Shown: positions 37,244 to 47,020, numbered from the stretch's first letter. The stretch: DNA of 64,000 nucleotides from Thermoplasmata archaeon (GCA_021850545.1 JAJZLU010000002.1:49225-113224), one strand, 5' to 3'. Numbers and translations: made by a program. Notes: generated from the letters alone by a model not told the origin.

Positions 37244-38184
37244 TTTTCTGAACTGAAGGGGTCTTTTACCCTTCTTAATTTAATGTATTTCGGTTCATCG
37301 TCGATGAAACCGGAAAACAGCATTTCTTTTCTTACACCCTGGGCCACCCTAACCGCCCTGCTTATCTTAAACCACTGCTCGTCCTTCCCAATTACGTGGA
37401 CAAGAAAATCTGCGTGTTCCTCAATATTTCCAGAGTAGATTCTGAAGTTCGCGCCATACTTGAAGCCTGTCTTTACGATGAATTTCCGTTTAAGGAGGTC
37501 ATTGTAAACTCTCTGAGAAAAAATTTCCTCTGCAGTCCCTTCAAGGCTGGACTTAAGGTATCCTGCTTCTGACCTGTTGAGTATTTTCATGTCGCCGAAT
37601 TGTGTTCCAAACCACTGAGGGACACCGTTTGCATCCACCACACACAAGCCTTCCAGATCCCTTATTTCAGTTTTTGGTTCCAAGTCTACTTCTGCTTTTC
37701 CCTCCTCATCCCATTGCTCTGAAATAAAGATTGTGAGGTCATTGTCATCGTCCAGGGCCGCATAAATGCAGTTTCCGTTTCTGAAAAGTTCCTGAAACCT
37801 TATGTCTCCAGCTTCCCGAATTACCTTTACGGGTCCCCTGAATTCTACTCTTGGATTTCTGCGATAGTAAAGGGACTCGTTTTCAACCTTTACGTAAAAT
37901 CCACGGCTTTTCAGGAGGTCATAGACTATGAAGATATCCAGGTAGGAACCTGTAATCCCAAGCCTCAGCAGAAGCCTGTCTGCATGGTTCAGCGAAGGGT
38001 TTTCGGGATTTATCTTTTTTTTGAGGTATAGGTACATGCATTCAAGAGGGCTCAGAACAATAACTCCGGCCTGGATCCTTCCGAGCTTGTATTTGTTAAG
38101 CAGAAAACTGGGGCTCTTCTCCTGGAGTATGTGGAAAATTACGTCCTGGCAGATGGCTTTACTGGGGGGCCTGTTTTTTTGCAT
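37240..38184 (-). CDS. endA: tRNA-splicing endonuclease, tandem-repeat homodimer type
   Basis: 314 aa, about twice the size of the small homotetrameric enzyme: an inactive N-terminal repeat is fused to a catalytic one, as in Archaeoglobus. The triad is visible in the C-terminal repeat as Tyr in KYGANFRIY (about 250), His in [10 protein letters not shown] (257) and Lys in GVRKEMLF (286). It cuts bulge-helix-bulge structures. This enzyme would process the intron of tRNA-Trp at 56687. Overlaps the upstream small GTPase gene by 26 nt. Confidence 0.94.
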   Translation of the reverse strand: MQKNRPPSKAICQDVIFHILQEKSPSFLLNKYKLGRIQAGVIVLSPLECMYLYLKKKINPENPSLNHADRLLLRLGITGSYLDIFIVYDLLKSRGFYVKVENESLYYRRNPRVEFRGPVKVIREAGDIRFQELFRNGNCIYAALDDDNDLTIFISEQWDEEGKAEVDLEPKTEIRDLEGLCVVDANGVPQWFGTQFGDMKILNRSEAGYLKSSLEGTAEEIFSQRVYNDLLKRKFIVKTGFKYGANFRIYSGNIEEHADFLVHVIGKDEQWFKISRAVRVAQGVRKEMLFSGFIDDEPKYIKLRRVKDPFSSEN

Positions 38185-38683
38185 AGAATCTCTCTAACAT
38201 GAGCTCCAGAACCAGGTCCATCATCTCAATAACCTTATCGCCTGTCTTCGCTGAAACCAGGAAGAACGGAACATTCAATTTCCTGGAAACCTTTTCAAAA
38301 TCTTCGGTCCAAAGTACTGCCTCATACCTAAGATCAGTCTTTGTGCCAACCAACACAACCGGTGGCTTCTTCTCAAAATTCTTCGCATACATTATGATAT
38401 CTGAAGCATCATCCAGGGTTTCGCCAGTCATAATGTCGGCGACCACAAGTATGAGGTTGGAGCTTGGAAGCATTCTTTCTGCATCAGTGTCGTTGTTTAT
38501 CTCCTGGAAAAGCAAATCGGCAACAAGTTTATTGCCTTTATATGTAAGGGTTACCCTCTTTCTGAAAAGGGCCTTGACTGGACCGCTGGAACCATCACTG
38601 CCATAGACTATTCTTGATATCAATGAAGTTTTCCCGGTTTCACCCACACCGGCAACACTGATTTTCCACGTGACGCGATCCAT
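38159..38683 (-). CDS. Ras-like small GTPase
   Basis: 174 aa. G1 is SVAGVGETGKTSLISRI, G4 is GTKTD (NKxD variant), G5 is SAKTG. G3 is weak: the expected DxxG region reads LLFQEINND, so the catalytic Gln/Gly arrangement differs from Ras. No lipid-anchor motif is visible. Small archaeal GTPases of this type are linked to motility or membrane organisation in some species, but no such genes lie here. Shares an operon with endA. Confidence 0.82.
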   Translation of the reverse strand: MDRVTWKISVAGVGETGKTSLISRIVYGSDGSSGPVKALFRKRVTLTYKGNKLVADLLFQEINNDTDAERMLPSSNLILVVADIMTGETLDDASDIIMYAKNFEKKPPVVLVGTKTDLRYEAVLWTEDFEKVSRKLNVPFFLVSAKTGDKVIEMMDLVLELMLERFYAKKQAPQ

Positions 38684-38866
38684 GCATATCTGGCATTTGA
38701 TTAGGAGCTTTTAGTTATATTTTTTGCTTCAGTTTATTGCCTGATATCCACTTTTTCCTTAATTTGTGCAGGTTTTTCCTAATTTCGTATAATAACTGCA
38801 TCAGGAAATGAAAAAAGTGATATATGAAAATAAAGTAAAAATGGAAAATATGGGGAAATTATACTT

Positions 38867-39490
38867 TTACGGTGTGCTCTGGATGTGTTCAAGGACTGCT
38901 GGCACTCCAATTATTGCTGCAAACACAGCCGCGAATATGAAGAACAGCCAGAAGATCAAAAGCGTCAGGCCAAACATATTGCCGGGTTTCTTGCCCTCAG
39001 CCATTGAGTCATAGGCGTAAGTTGCCGGGAATGTGAACAGTCCTGCTATACCGAATGCGGTGTACATCGCCAGGCTGCCGAGTGGGCTCTTCGTGAGATT
39101 CTGGGTGTAAATAATGGTGCCGTAATAGATGGCCATTATTCCTCCCATAAGGGCGAAGAATCCAACTATCTGCAGTTTCTGCCTGAAAGCAATGGTCAAT
39201 GCAACTGCCAGGAGTATGACTCCAAATATGAGGTATGCATCCCCAAATGCAATGTTATAAAGGGCAGACCCTGCCGGGAAAGGCCAGGTCATTTCCTGCC
39301 AGAGGCCAAGTGTTACAATGACTGCACCGAGGAAACCCAATGGAAACATACCAAGGCGCAGGGTCTCCTCAACATTTTTTGGCCCATTTTTCCTATATTC
39401 TAGATAAGTGATACCTGTCAAATATACTACGACACCACTTGTCATTACGAGAGTTATTAGCTCTAAGGCTAAATCATCTATGAAAGGCAA
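38867..39490 (-). CDS. DUF981-type integral membrane protein
   Basis: 207 aa with six hydrophobic segments, starting LALELITLVMTSGVVVYLTG and ending LTLLIFWLFFIFAAVFAAII. It resembles the archaeal DUF981 membrane family. No catalytic motif or ligand site is clear. It stands alone between the small GTPase and a divergent aminotransferase gene. Confidence 0.8.
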   Translation of the reverse strand: MPFIDDLALELITLVMTSGVVVYLTGITYLEYRKNGPKNVEETLRLGMFPLGFLGAVIVTLGLWQEMTWPFPAGSALYNIAFGDAYLIFGVILLAVALTIAFRQKLQIVGFFALMGGIMAIYYGTIIYTQNLTKSPLGSLAMYTAFGIAGLFTFPATYAYDSMAEGKKPGNMFGLTLLIFWLFFIFAAVFAAIIGVPAVLEHIQSTP

Positions 39491-39655
39491 TTATCTCACC
39501 TGCACATTTGATGATGGGTCTTAATATAAAACTCAGTTGTGATATGTGAAGAGTAAGTTTTATTAAAGCAGAAAAAAGCCGATTTTTCAGATATCCCGTG
39601 TTAATATGTGGCTGATCATGTTTATAACCTTTTTTAAGATGCCAATACGGTCCGT

Positions 39656-40870
39656 ATGCAGTTTAGATTTTCTGATTCGCTAAAAAATGTAAGACCATCA
39701 GAGATAAGGGAGTTATTGAAATATGCTTCAGCAAAGGACTTCATCTCCTTTGGCGGAGGAATGCCAAACCCATTGACATTTCCCATGAATGACATCAAGC
39801 AAATCATGGATGATGTGTTGGCCCAGTATGGGGCGCTCGCTCTCCAGTATGGAAACACGGGTGGCCTGAACGAACTCAGGACAGAGATCAAGACCCTGGT
39901 TTATGATACAGAAAAAATAAAGACATCAGAACAGAACATCATTGTTACCTCAGGCTCACAGCAGGGCCTTTATGAGCTTGCGAAAGTTCTTGTCAACCCT
40001 GGCGACACAGTCATAACAGAAGAACCAACCTATGTCGGAGCAATTTCTGCATTTGATGCAAACAAGACAGAGATGCATTCTATACCCATAGACAACGATG
40101 GAATGAAAACCGACCTTGCTGAGGCAGAAATAAAGAAGTTGACCGCAGAAGGGCGTAAGCCAAAATTCATCTACACTATCCCGACATTCCAGAATCCTAC
40201 AGGAATCACAATGAGCCTGGAAAGGAGAAAGCATCTCATTGAAATTTCAGCCCAGTATGAGATCCCGCTGGTGGAGGATAACCCATACGGAGAACTAAGA
40301 TATTCTGGGTCCAGGTTACCTATGCTCAGTGCACTGGACAAAGATGCAAGCGTGATATATCTTGGAACATTCTCCAAGGTAATGTGCCCTGGCCTGAGAA
40401 TGGGCTACACAATAGGGCCAGAGGATTTCATCAACAAGTTCAACCTCCTTAAACAGGCTCTTGACCTTTCTTCCAGCACATTCTCACAGTATGTAGCCTG
40501 GCAGTACCTCAAGAGAGGCATAATCAAACAGCAGATCCCAAAGTCTATTGAACTCTACAGGAAGAAGAGGGATGCAATGCTCAAGGCTCTGGATGAACAT
40601 TTCCCTGATACTGCAACATGGTCCAGGCCGGACGGTGGCATGTTCCTGTGGGCCACCGTTGACAGCAAGATTAACACCACGGACATGTTGAAGGATGCTG
40701 TTCAGGAAGGCGTCGCATACGTCAGTGGAAATGCATTTTCACCATCAAGGATACAGGGCAGCAGCATGAGGCTAAACTTCACTTTCTCCGAGGAAGACCA
40801 GATCTACCGCGGAATAGAGAAGCTTGGAAACCTGATCCACAAGAAGGTTGGACCGCTTCAGTCCAGCTGA
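39656..40870 (+). CDS. PLP-dependent aminotransferase, class I/II (2-aminoadipate/aromatic type)
   Basis: 404 aa. Typical segments are SFGGGMPNPLTFP, ALQYGNTGGLNELR, VTSGSQQGLYELAKVL, EEPTYVGAI, YTIPTFQNPTGITMSLERR, EDNPYGELRYSG, and the PLP lysine in LGTFSKVMCPGLRMGY. This matches the LysN/KAT II group without an N-terminal HTH. Substrates could be 2-aminoadipate, aromatic or branched amino acids. The start ATG at 39656 is close behind AT-rich promoter-like sequence, so the mRNA may have a short or no leader. Confidence 0.92.
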   Translation: MQFRFSDSLKNVRPSEIRELLKYASAKDFISFGGGMPNPLTFPMNDIKQIMDDVLAQYGALALQYGNTGGLNELRTEIKTLVYDTEKIKTSEQNIIVTSGSQQGLYELAKVLVNPGDTVITEEPTYVGAISAFDANKTEMHSIPIDNDGMKTDLAEAEIKKLTAEGRKPKFIYTIPTFQNPTGITMSLERRKHLIEISAQYEIPLVEDNPYGELRYSGSRLPMLSALDKDASVIYLGTFSKVMCPGLRMGYTIGPEDFINKFNLLKQALDLSSSTFSQYVAWQYLKRGIIKQQIPKSIELYRKKRDAMLKALDEHFPDTATWSRPDGGMFLWATVDSKINTTDMLKDAVQEGVAYVSGNAFSPSRIQGSSMRLNFTFSEEDQIYRGIEKLGNLIHKKVGPLQSS

Positions 40871-40928
40871 TTTTTTTATTTAGAACCATCATTAATTCTT
40901 TATCTTTTTTGACAATACCATTTCTGCA

Positions 40929-41912
40929 ATGATTACAGTACTTGGGGGCACATTTTCAAGATTGCACAAAGGCCACAAACTAATGCTAAAATACGCCTTC
41001 AACACCGGAAACAGGGTCATTGTAGGGTTGACTACCGATGAGTACCTCAAACACAACAAATCTTACAAAGGGTTCAGCTACTCACTCAGGAAGAAGAAAC
41101 TTGAGAGCTATATGTCCACACTGGGAAATGATTTTGAAATACTTCCCCTTGGAACAAAGTCAGGGAACACTGAGACAAACCCTGAATATGCAGCTATAGT
41201 AGTCTCAAAGGAAACCAGGAAGAGCGCAGAGGCAATTAACAGGAAACGAACTGCAAATGGCCTACGAGAACTGGATATAATCACTGTCCCGGTTATTCTG
41301 GCCGAAGACCTCTTTCCCATAAGCTCAACACGGATTATATCAGGGGAAATCAATGCCTATGGAAAAAGAAGGAGACCCGTATTGGTAGGCATCTCAACTG
41401 GGAATGACCTCAAAGTATCATCTCTTAGGGCTTACCTATCTTCTATAATGCAGAATTTCAAGTTGGGGATAAACAGGGATTATGAGCTGGATTCAAACCA
41501 GCCATTTGGCGACGACACATACAGGATGGCGGTAAAAAGGGCCATTGCCTCCCTAAGCGACAGGGATTATGGGGTAGGCATAGAATCAGGAGTATTCAGG
41601 GAGAACATAACCGGGAAATGCCTTGACCTCCATGTCTGCGCGGTTGTTGACAGGTATTCCAGGATAACCTTGGGCACCAGCAGTGGCTTTGAAATACCTG
41701 AGGGCATAATTTCAATGATCAAGGAAGGGCATGAAGAATCCACAGCGTTTGAATCACTTTATGGCATTGAAGCCATAGGAAGGCATAATGGGGTCGTTGG
41801 CGCATTCACTGATGGGAAGCTCAAGAGATCGGAGCTTATCCAGGAATCTGTAAGAAATGCATTTGTTCCGAGAATCGGCGCAAGCTATTTCGGACTGGAT
41901 GAAAAACTCTGA
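40929..41912 (+). CDS. coaD: Phosphopantetheine adenylyltransferase fused to DUF84-type NTPase
   Basis: 327 aa in two domains. Residues 1 to about 150 are an archaeal PPAT nucleotidyltransferase: VLGGTFSRLHKGHKLML (HxGH variant HKGH), GLTTDEY, and ISSTRIISGEI. Residues about 155-327 match the DUF84/YjjX inosine-xanthosine triphosphatase fold: VLVGISTGNDLKVSSLRAYL, DYGVGIESGVF, LDLHVCAVVDRY, LGTSSGFEIPE, GVVGAFTDG. The first activity serves coenzyme A synthesis and the second probably hydrolyses non-canonical purine NTPs or ADP-ribose-type by-products. The fusion is continuous and in frame. Confidence 0.88.
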   Translation: MITVLGGTFSRLHKGHKLMLKYAFNTGNRVIVGLTTDEYLKHNKSYKGFSYSLRKKKLESYMSTLGNDFEILPLGTKSGNTETNPEYAAIVVSKETRKSAEAINRKRTANGLRELDIITVPVILAEDLFPISSTRIISGEINAYGKRRRPVLVGISTGNDLKVSSLRAYLSSIMQNFKLGINRDYELDSNQPFGDDTYRMAVKRAIASLSDRDYGVGIESGVFRENITGKCLDLHVCAVVDRYSRITLGTSSGFEIPEGIISMIKEGHEESTAFESLYGIEAIGRHNGVVGAFTDGKLKRSELIQESVRNAFVPRIGASYFGLDEKL

Positions 41913-42085
41913 TTCCGCATATCCAATTGTACAGAAGTTAAGGGAACATCCGCTCAAATTACTCCAATTCGGTCCATTCACTGAAAGTGACCTTTTGCTC
42001 GCTGTTTGGCTTGAAAAGTATGTTTAGGACCAGATTGATGCACAAAATCGTTAAGTATTAGGCATTAATTGATAACCAGATTAGA

Positions 42086-42385
42086 ATGGTTACCAAGGAA
42101 GAAATTCTGGAACAGCTGAAACAGGTTTCTGATCCAGAAATTGGGATGGATATCGTAAACCTTGGCCTGGTTTATGATATCGAAATCAATAATGACAGAG
42201 TTTACATTAAAATGACCATGACTGCCCCCACATGCCCGGTCACTCCATGGATACTTTCAGAAGCGCAGCGAGTTGTGGAAAACCTTGAAAACGTAGAAGC
42301 AGCCGATGTGGAGCTTGTCTGGGATCCACCATGGAACCCCAGCATGATGACTGACGAAGCCAAGGAAGCTCTGAATATGGGATAA
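42086..42385 (+). CDS. DUF59/MIP18-family Fe-S assembly protein
   Basis: 99 aa. The family signature is QVSDPEIGMDIVNLGLVYDI, then TMTAPTCPVTPWILSEAQ with the reactive Cys of the TCP motif, and VELVWDPPWNPSMMTDEAK. SufT/PaaD-like proteins help to transfer or mature iron-sulfur clusters. Single gene; ATG 42086 follows an AT-rich region. Many Fe-S clients are in this window (ABCE1, UDG, MqnC, MqnE). Confidence 0.93.
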   Translation: MVTKEEILEQLKQVSDPEIGMDIVNLGLVYDIEINNDRVYIKMTMTAPTCPVTPWILSEAQRVVENLENVEAADVELVWDPPWNPSMMTDEAKEALNMG

Positions 42386-42591
42386 CATGGTTAGTTACTC
42401 CATCTTTGCTACATTGATCTTTCAATTTCACTGAATCCTTTCACCAACAACACTTGGTAGTATAGGCAATTGGACGCTGGAGAAAATTTGCCTTCCAATA
42501 GCACCCTCTCTATTTTTACCTGAATTACACGCAATTTTAGAAAGAATTATAATTTATATGTAAGTTGGCAAATGAAATCCTTTAAAAGCAT

Positions 42592-42615
42592 GTTTAAATA
42601 CACTTTATATATAAA
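42592..42615 (+). promoter_or_regulatory. TATA box region of the TBP gene
   Basis: TTTAAATA near 42592-42599 and CTTTATATATAAAG near 42602-42615 are strong TATA-like elements 20-40 nt before the ATG at 42633. The second would place transcription start almost at the ATG, so the mRNA could be leaderless; the first would give a 10-15 nt leader. Confidence 0.6.
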
Positions 42616-42632
42616 GAAAGAAAGGGTTATTT

Positions 42633-43187
42633 ATGAGTGAGAGAGAAAAGATCGCCATTGAAAATATTGTTGCTTCAACTTCACTTGCTGAACACCTGGA
42701 CCTCAGCAGAATAGCATTAGCTCTTGATGGTTCCGAATACGAACCCGAACAGTTCCCCGGTCTCATTTATAGGCTCCACGAACCCAAGACTGCAGTACTG
42801 ATTTTCAGGAGCGGAAAAGTGAACTGTACAGGCGCCAAGAACCTTGCAAACGTGAGGCTTACCATTGAAACTATCATCCAGAAGCTCAAAAAAGCCGGAA
42901 TAGAAGTATATGACAATCCCGAAATAGTTGTGCAGAACATAGTTGCGGTATATGACCTCGAAGCTGACCTAAACCTCACGGACATTGCCATGTCACTGGG
43001 GCTTGAAAATGTAGAATATGAACCAGAACAGTTCCCGGGCCTTGTTTACAGGGTTGAGGAACCAAAAGTGGTTTTGCTCCTGTTTGGTTCAGGAAAGGTT
43101 GTCTGCACTGGCGCTAAGGAAGAGAGCGAAATTGAGCAGGCAGTTATCAAAGTCAAGAAAGAACTCCAGAAAGTTGGGCTTATCTAA
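42633..43187 (+). CDS. tbp: TATA-box-binding protein
   Basis: General transcription factor of 184 aa, a saddle of two direct repeats. Each repeat carries the conserved core YEPEQFPGLIYRLHEPKTAV or YEPEQFPGLVYRVEEPKVVL, followed by SGKVNCTGAK or SGKVVCTGAK. It binds promoters with TFB and recruits RNA polymerase. The gene has a strong TATA region of its own. Confidence 0.98.
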   Translation: MSEREKIAIENIVASTSLAEHLDLSRIALALDGSEYEPEQFPGLIYRLHEPKTAVLIFRSGKVNCTGAKNLANVRLTIETIIQKLKKAGIEVYDNPEIVVQNIVAVYDLEADLNLTDIAMSLGLENVEYEPEQFPGLVYRVEEPKVVLLLFGSGKVVCTGAKEESEIEQAVIKVKKELQKVGLI

Positions 43188-43243
43188 TCCCACTTTATTT
43201 TCCATTTTTGCTGTTTAAGGCTTTTCATTTACCCGTACTGCGT

Positions 43244-44488
43244 TCATTGATCTGAAAAGCCTTTTGTTATTTCCCTTATGAGGGAAGTTGCATAAATGCC
43301 TCTTCCCAGGCTGAAATTCAGTATTCCATGTTCACCAACATTAAAGTCAACGGGCTTGCAGGAAATGATTCTCCTTTCACCCCTTGATGAAAGTTCACTG
43401 TAGCCCTGGATCCTGAACATATCGGGGACCACTTTCTCCTCTTCCAGTATCTTCGACTCCAGTTCGCCTGGCTCTCCAGATGATATTATTGAATCATAAC
43501 CAAATAGTGGAATCGATACCCTCATGGAATCATTCCTGCACATACTGGCTATCTTCTGGGAATTTAACCGGTTTACCTGAATCTCTTGGGATTTGTCAGC
43601 GTTGAAAAGCCTGTCGGCCTTGAGGGCTGTGTCACCAGGCATGGGCTCGATAAGACTTCCATATTTTTCAATTCTGAGAGAAAGTATCCTGTTGAAAATA
43701 TATGACTGGTACGCATGCACAAACATCATGGAAAGCGTTTTTGGAAGTGCAGTGAAAGCATCCTCCAGGCTCCCATGCTCAACCATGTATCCCAGGAGGG
43801 ACCGTTCAAAATTAAGCCTCTCTGGAAATTCTTTCAGTGCTATTGCAGGGTCATTGTGCTCTGCAAAATTAATCCTGTAATCTTCTGAATCGAATTCGGG
43901 ATCATAGAGGTAGAGCCTTGCTGCTTTTTCATACTGCCCGAAGACTATAAGCCTGCCAATCTTGTGTGTGTTTGTCCGTATGCTTCCAAACCTCTGAAGG
44001 CCAAAATAATTGGGAAAACCGCCGCGCTGGTTCATCTGTTCAACAGTTCCACGGATGAGGGGAATTGAATGCTCTTCAACCTTAAGATCAACGGTAAAGC
44101 GGTTTCCAAGAAGATCACCAAGATTCAGCATCATATCGGACCTGAAAGACTCAAGAATCTCAGCATCCCTTATATTGATCCTGTCTGCCTGGATCTCGGC
44201 GTTTACGCAGAAATACTGGGTTGTAATGCCTCGCTTGTCTTTTGTTCCGCAGTAGGTGATCCTTTTCCTGCTTATCCTTAAATATCGGGCAAGGTACATC
44301 AGAAACCGGTTAGTGTCCCAGTTCGTCAGCCTTACTTTCAGGATGGTGTATTTTCCGGCAGGTGTTCTGGGAACTTCAACAGGTATCTCCTCAACAATGA
44401 AATCTTCAATGCCTGATTTCAGGGTCCCAGTGATTCCAGGTGTATCAGTGATATATCCTGAGATGCCTGCAGCTGCTTCCCTTCCCAT
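43244..44488 (-). CDS. truD: tRNA pseudouridine(13) synthase TruD
   Basis: 414 aa. The catalytic Asp is in YCGTKDKRGITTQYFCV; GNRFTVDL and the segment NYFGLQRFGS are further TruD hallmarks. It makes pseudouridine at position 13 in some tRNAs and other RNAs. ATG 44488 lies 1 nt after the mqnC stop on the same strand, so they share a transcript. Confidence 0.95.
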   Translation of the reverse strand: MGREAAAGISGYITDTPGITGTLKSGIEDFIVEEIPVEVPRTPAGKYTILKVRLTNWDTNRFLMYLARYLRISRKRITYCGTKDKRGITTQYFCVNAEIQADRINIRDAEILESFRSDMMLNLGDLLGNRFTVDLKVEEHSIPLIRGTVEQMNQRGGFPNYFGLQRFGSIRTNTHKIGRLIVFGQYEKAARLYLYDPEFDSEDYRINFAEHNDPAIALKEFPERLNFERSLLGYMVEHGSLEDAFTALPKTLSMMFVHAYQSYIFNRILSLRIEKYGSLIEPMPGDTALKADRLFNADKSQEIQVNRLNSQKIASMCRNDSMRVSIPLFGYDSIISSGEPGELESKILEEEKVVPDMFRIQGYSELSSRGERRIISCKPVDFNVGEHGILNFSLGRGIYATSLIREITKGFSDQ

Positions 44489-44489
44489 T

Positions 44490-45599
44490 TCACTGGTCGT
44501 AATATTTTACCACTCTGTAGAGGTTATCTCTCTCAACTGGAACCATGCCTATCTGTGCGAGGCTGTTGACAATAAGTTCCTTCCTGAGGTTTCCAACCTG
44601 CTTTCCAGTGGCCGGTATGACCTTCTCATCATAAATCGTACCGCCCCAGTCATTGGCGCCAAAAAGGATTGCCATCTGCCCCATCTGCATTCCGTTTGTA
44701 AGCCAAGAGCTCTGGATAACCGGTATTGAATTATTGAGCACAATTCTGGAGATGGCAATGTTTCTCAGAACCTCAGCCCCTCCTGCCCTGTACTGCACAA
44801 GTCCTTTTCTCTGGAGTTCAGTATTTCCCGGTTCGAAATTCCACGGAGTGAAACTCATGAATCCGTTGTATTTCTTCTGAAGGCTAACCAGTGCCAGGAG
44901 GTGATCTGCCTTGTGGCGTGCTTCTTCAACGTGGCCAAACATCATTGTGGCGGAACTTCTCACGCCAAGCTTATGGGCCTCTTCCATGACTTTGAGCCAG
45001 TCATCGCCACTGTTAAGGGGCCTTCCAAGCAACTTTCTCACGTCGGCGGAAAATATCTCTGCCCCGGCACCAGGTATTGACTCCAACCCACTATCTGCGA
45101 GCCTGGAAATAGTTTCAGAGATGCTAATGTGTTCCTTTCTGGATATGAAAGAGATCTCTGAGGTTGAAAGCCCGTGTATTCCCAATCCAGGAAACCTCTC
45201 ATGGATTGCGGAAAAGAGGTCTGTGTAATAACTGAGTGGAAGTGAGGGGTTCACTCCTCCCTGTATAAGCAGTTGCTTTATGCCAAAATTGGTGTAATAA
45301 TGATCAATCTTGCCAATAACCTGTTCCTTTGTCAGGGTGAATGCATCGGATTCCGGGCCGGTCCGATAAAAGGCACAGAAATTGCATCTGACGTTGCAGA
45401 TGTTCGTATAGTTAAGTATCATGTTGGAGACGAATGAAACATATCTTCCAGACACTTTTGCAGCAAGGCTCCTCGCTACTTCTCCCAGTGAGTTGAGGTC
45501 TGCCTCCTCGTACATGAAAATGATATCGTCCCTGTCAGGTGTTTCACCCGAAAGTACTTTCAGGTAAATATCTTCAAGCGCGTCTGCCTGCTGAAGCAT
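44490..45599 (-). CDS. mqnC: Cyclic dehypoxanthine futalosine synthase (radical SAM)
   Basis: 369-aa radical SAM enzyme of the futalosine route to menaquinone; cyclises dehypoxanthine futalosine. The cluster motif is C68-x3-C72-x2-C75 in NYTNICNVRCNFCAFYR. Typical segments are LLIQGGVNPSLPLSYY, IHGLSTSEI, GAGAEIF, TMMFGHVEE, FTPWNFEPGNT and LFGANDWGGTI. Compared with the paralogue at 48125 it has the SSWLTNGMQMGQ and GANDWGG pattern of MqnC. Upstream of truD with 1 nt between. Confidence 0.86.
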   Translation of the reverse strand: MLQQADALEDIYLKVLSGETPDRDDIIFMYEEADLNSLGEVARSLAAKVSGRYVSFVSNMILNYTNICNVRCNFCAFYRTGPESDAFTLTKEQVIGKIDHYYTNFGIKQLLIQGGVNPSLPLSYYTDLFSAIHERFPGLGIHGLSTSEISFISRKEHISISETISRLADSGLESIPGAGAEIFSADVRKLLGRPLNSGDDWLKVMEEAHKLGVRSSATMMFGHVEEARHKADHLLALVSLQKKYNGFMSFTPWNFEPGNTELQRKGLVQYRAGGAEVLRNIAISRIVLNNSIPVIQSSWLTNGMQMGQMAILFGANDWGGTIYDEKVIPATGKQVGNLRKELIVNSLAQIGMVPVERDNLYRVVKYYDQ

Positions 45600-45678
45600 A
45601 GCTGCTCATTTAATTAATAATAATAACCCTTTGTATTAACAGCTCCCTTTTGACAAATTAGTTGGGAATGGAAGGATA

Positions 45679-46800
45679 TCAGGATGTTACCACATCCACC
45701 CCCTGGATTCTTCCAAGTCCGCTGGCAATATTTCTCCAAGAGTTCCCAAAGTCCTCTGAGAAGTACAGGTCTCCTGTGGTTGTACCGAAATACAATCCGG
45801 GGGATTTGGTGCTGTCATGTGTGAATGAATCTCTGAGCACATTGGTATGGACATCGCTTGGAAGACCTTTTGTGTGTTTGGTCCAGCTTTTCCCCCAGTC
45901 AGATGTGCTATAAACTGAAAGCTGCCCACGTATACACACATTATGGTCTTTACAGTCTCCCGTATCCGGGACCGGAATGATAAACACTTGAGTGTTGGGG
46001 GCCTCAACTAAATCCACGGAAAACCCGAACCGGTTAATCTTGTCTATGCTTACATCCTTCCAAAGGTCTCCATGGTCGTCAGAGAAAAAGGTGCCACAAT
46101 GGTTCTGCTGGCAGACTCTACCATCCTTATTGGAGACTGCAATCTTATGGGTGTCGGAATGTAATTCTTCAAGATGCTTTCTTAATTTTTCTTCCGGAGG
46201 GGCACCGGATGGTGCAGAAGATATGAGTTTCTCCGTTTCAATGGTGCAGGTTCTGTTGACACCATTTTTCAGTGATTTCCATGTTTTCCCTCCGTCATCA
46301 CTCCTGTAAGTTCCGTTTCCTGCTGCAACAATGTATATTCTGTCAGGGGTTGTCTGGTCAAATTTTATGGTGTGAACTGTGAGGCCAGTGGTGTTATAAC
46401 CCCAGTCTATCCCCCAGTTCTCCCTGTTTGGGGCATCATGAAGGCTCACTACTTCCTCCCAGCTTTCTCCCGAGTTTGTAGATTTAAAGAGATGGCCATA
46501 CTGTGTTCCAGCGTAAAGGGTTCCTTTATGATGAGGATCTGCAGCTATCTCCCAGACTTTCCTTACATGCAGGCCCTTGTTGGAAGGCTTCCATTTTTTT
46601 CCTCCGTCAGTTGACCTGTACACGCCTTCGGAGAGTGAAGCTGCAAAGAGGTTTCCCTGACCATCGCCTATTACCCTGTTGACATTCTCATCCGTGAGAA
46701 AAGGTCTGCTGAGTTCCCAGTTCTTCCTTTCCTCATCTGGAGTAAGGAAGTAAGCTCCATTTTTGGTCGCCAGTGCAACCTTGAAAGTATTGTTGTCCAA
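45679..46800 (-). CDS. Asp-box (BNR/YCF48-like) beta-propeller protein
   Basis: 373 aa with at least six Asp-box repeats (S-x-D-x-G-x-x-W type): YRSTDGGKKW, FKSTNSGESW, YRSDDGGKTW, FFSDDHGDLW, YSTSDWGKSW and YFSEDFGNSW. There is no signal peptide, so it is predicted cytoplasmic despite the resemblance to secreted sialidase or sortilin propellers. CQQNHCGTFFSDDHGD and DTGDCKDHNVC add cysteines that may bind metal or form disulfides. Function unknown; bacterial relatives of YCF48 type are assembly factors. Confidence 0.85.
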   Translation of the reverse strand: MDNNTFKVALATKNGAYFLTPDEERKNWELSRPFLTDENVNRVIGDGQGNLFAASLSEGVYRSTDGGKKWKPSNKGLHVRKVWEIAADPHHKGTLYAGTQYGHLFKSTNSGESWEEVVSLHDAPNRENWGIDWGYNTTGLTVHTIKFDQTTPDRIYIVAAGNGTYRSDDGGKTWKSLKNGVNRTCTIETEKLISSAPSGAPPEEKLRKHLEELHSDTHKIAVSNKDGRVCQQNHCGTFFSDDHGDLWKDVSIDKINRFGFSVDLVEAPNTQVFIIPVPDTGDCKDHNVCIRGQLSVYSTSDWGKSWTKHTKGLPSDVHTNVLRDSFTHDSTKSPGLYFGTTTGDLYFSEDFGNSWRNIASGLGRIQGVDVVTS

Positions 46801-46829
46801 TTCGAGCTACTAGTTCGTGGTCATTATAA

Positions 46830-46848
46830 TAGTTTATGCTATAAACTA
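46830..46848. promoter_or_regulatory. Perfect 8-3-8 inverted repeat upstream of the Asp-box gene
   Basis: TAGTTTAT (46830-46837), spacer GCT, ATAAACTA (46841-46848). It lies 30-48 nt upstream of the minus-strand ATG at 46800, where a TATA box is expected, and inside the 220-nt divergent gap to the M48 gene. Probably an operator overlapping the promoter. The remaining gap is AT-rich with no gene. Confidence 0.5.
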
Positions 46849-47020
46849 AAATTAATAACTATTTAGTATTTACAGCAAGGAAGGACCTGTGTTAGCAATC
46901 ACGGTTAAGTAATCTCCTGCCAATCCGCTACTGCATGCTGGTGATTGTGTGTCTTCTTTAATTTTATGTTCCACTGCAGTCCATGAATGCCATCGTGGGG
47001 CCAGGAATTCCCAGGGGTGA

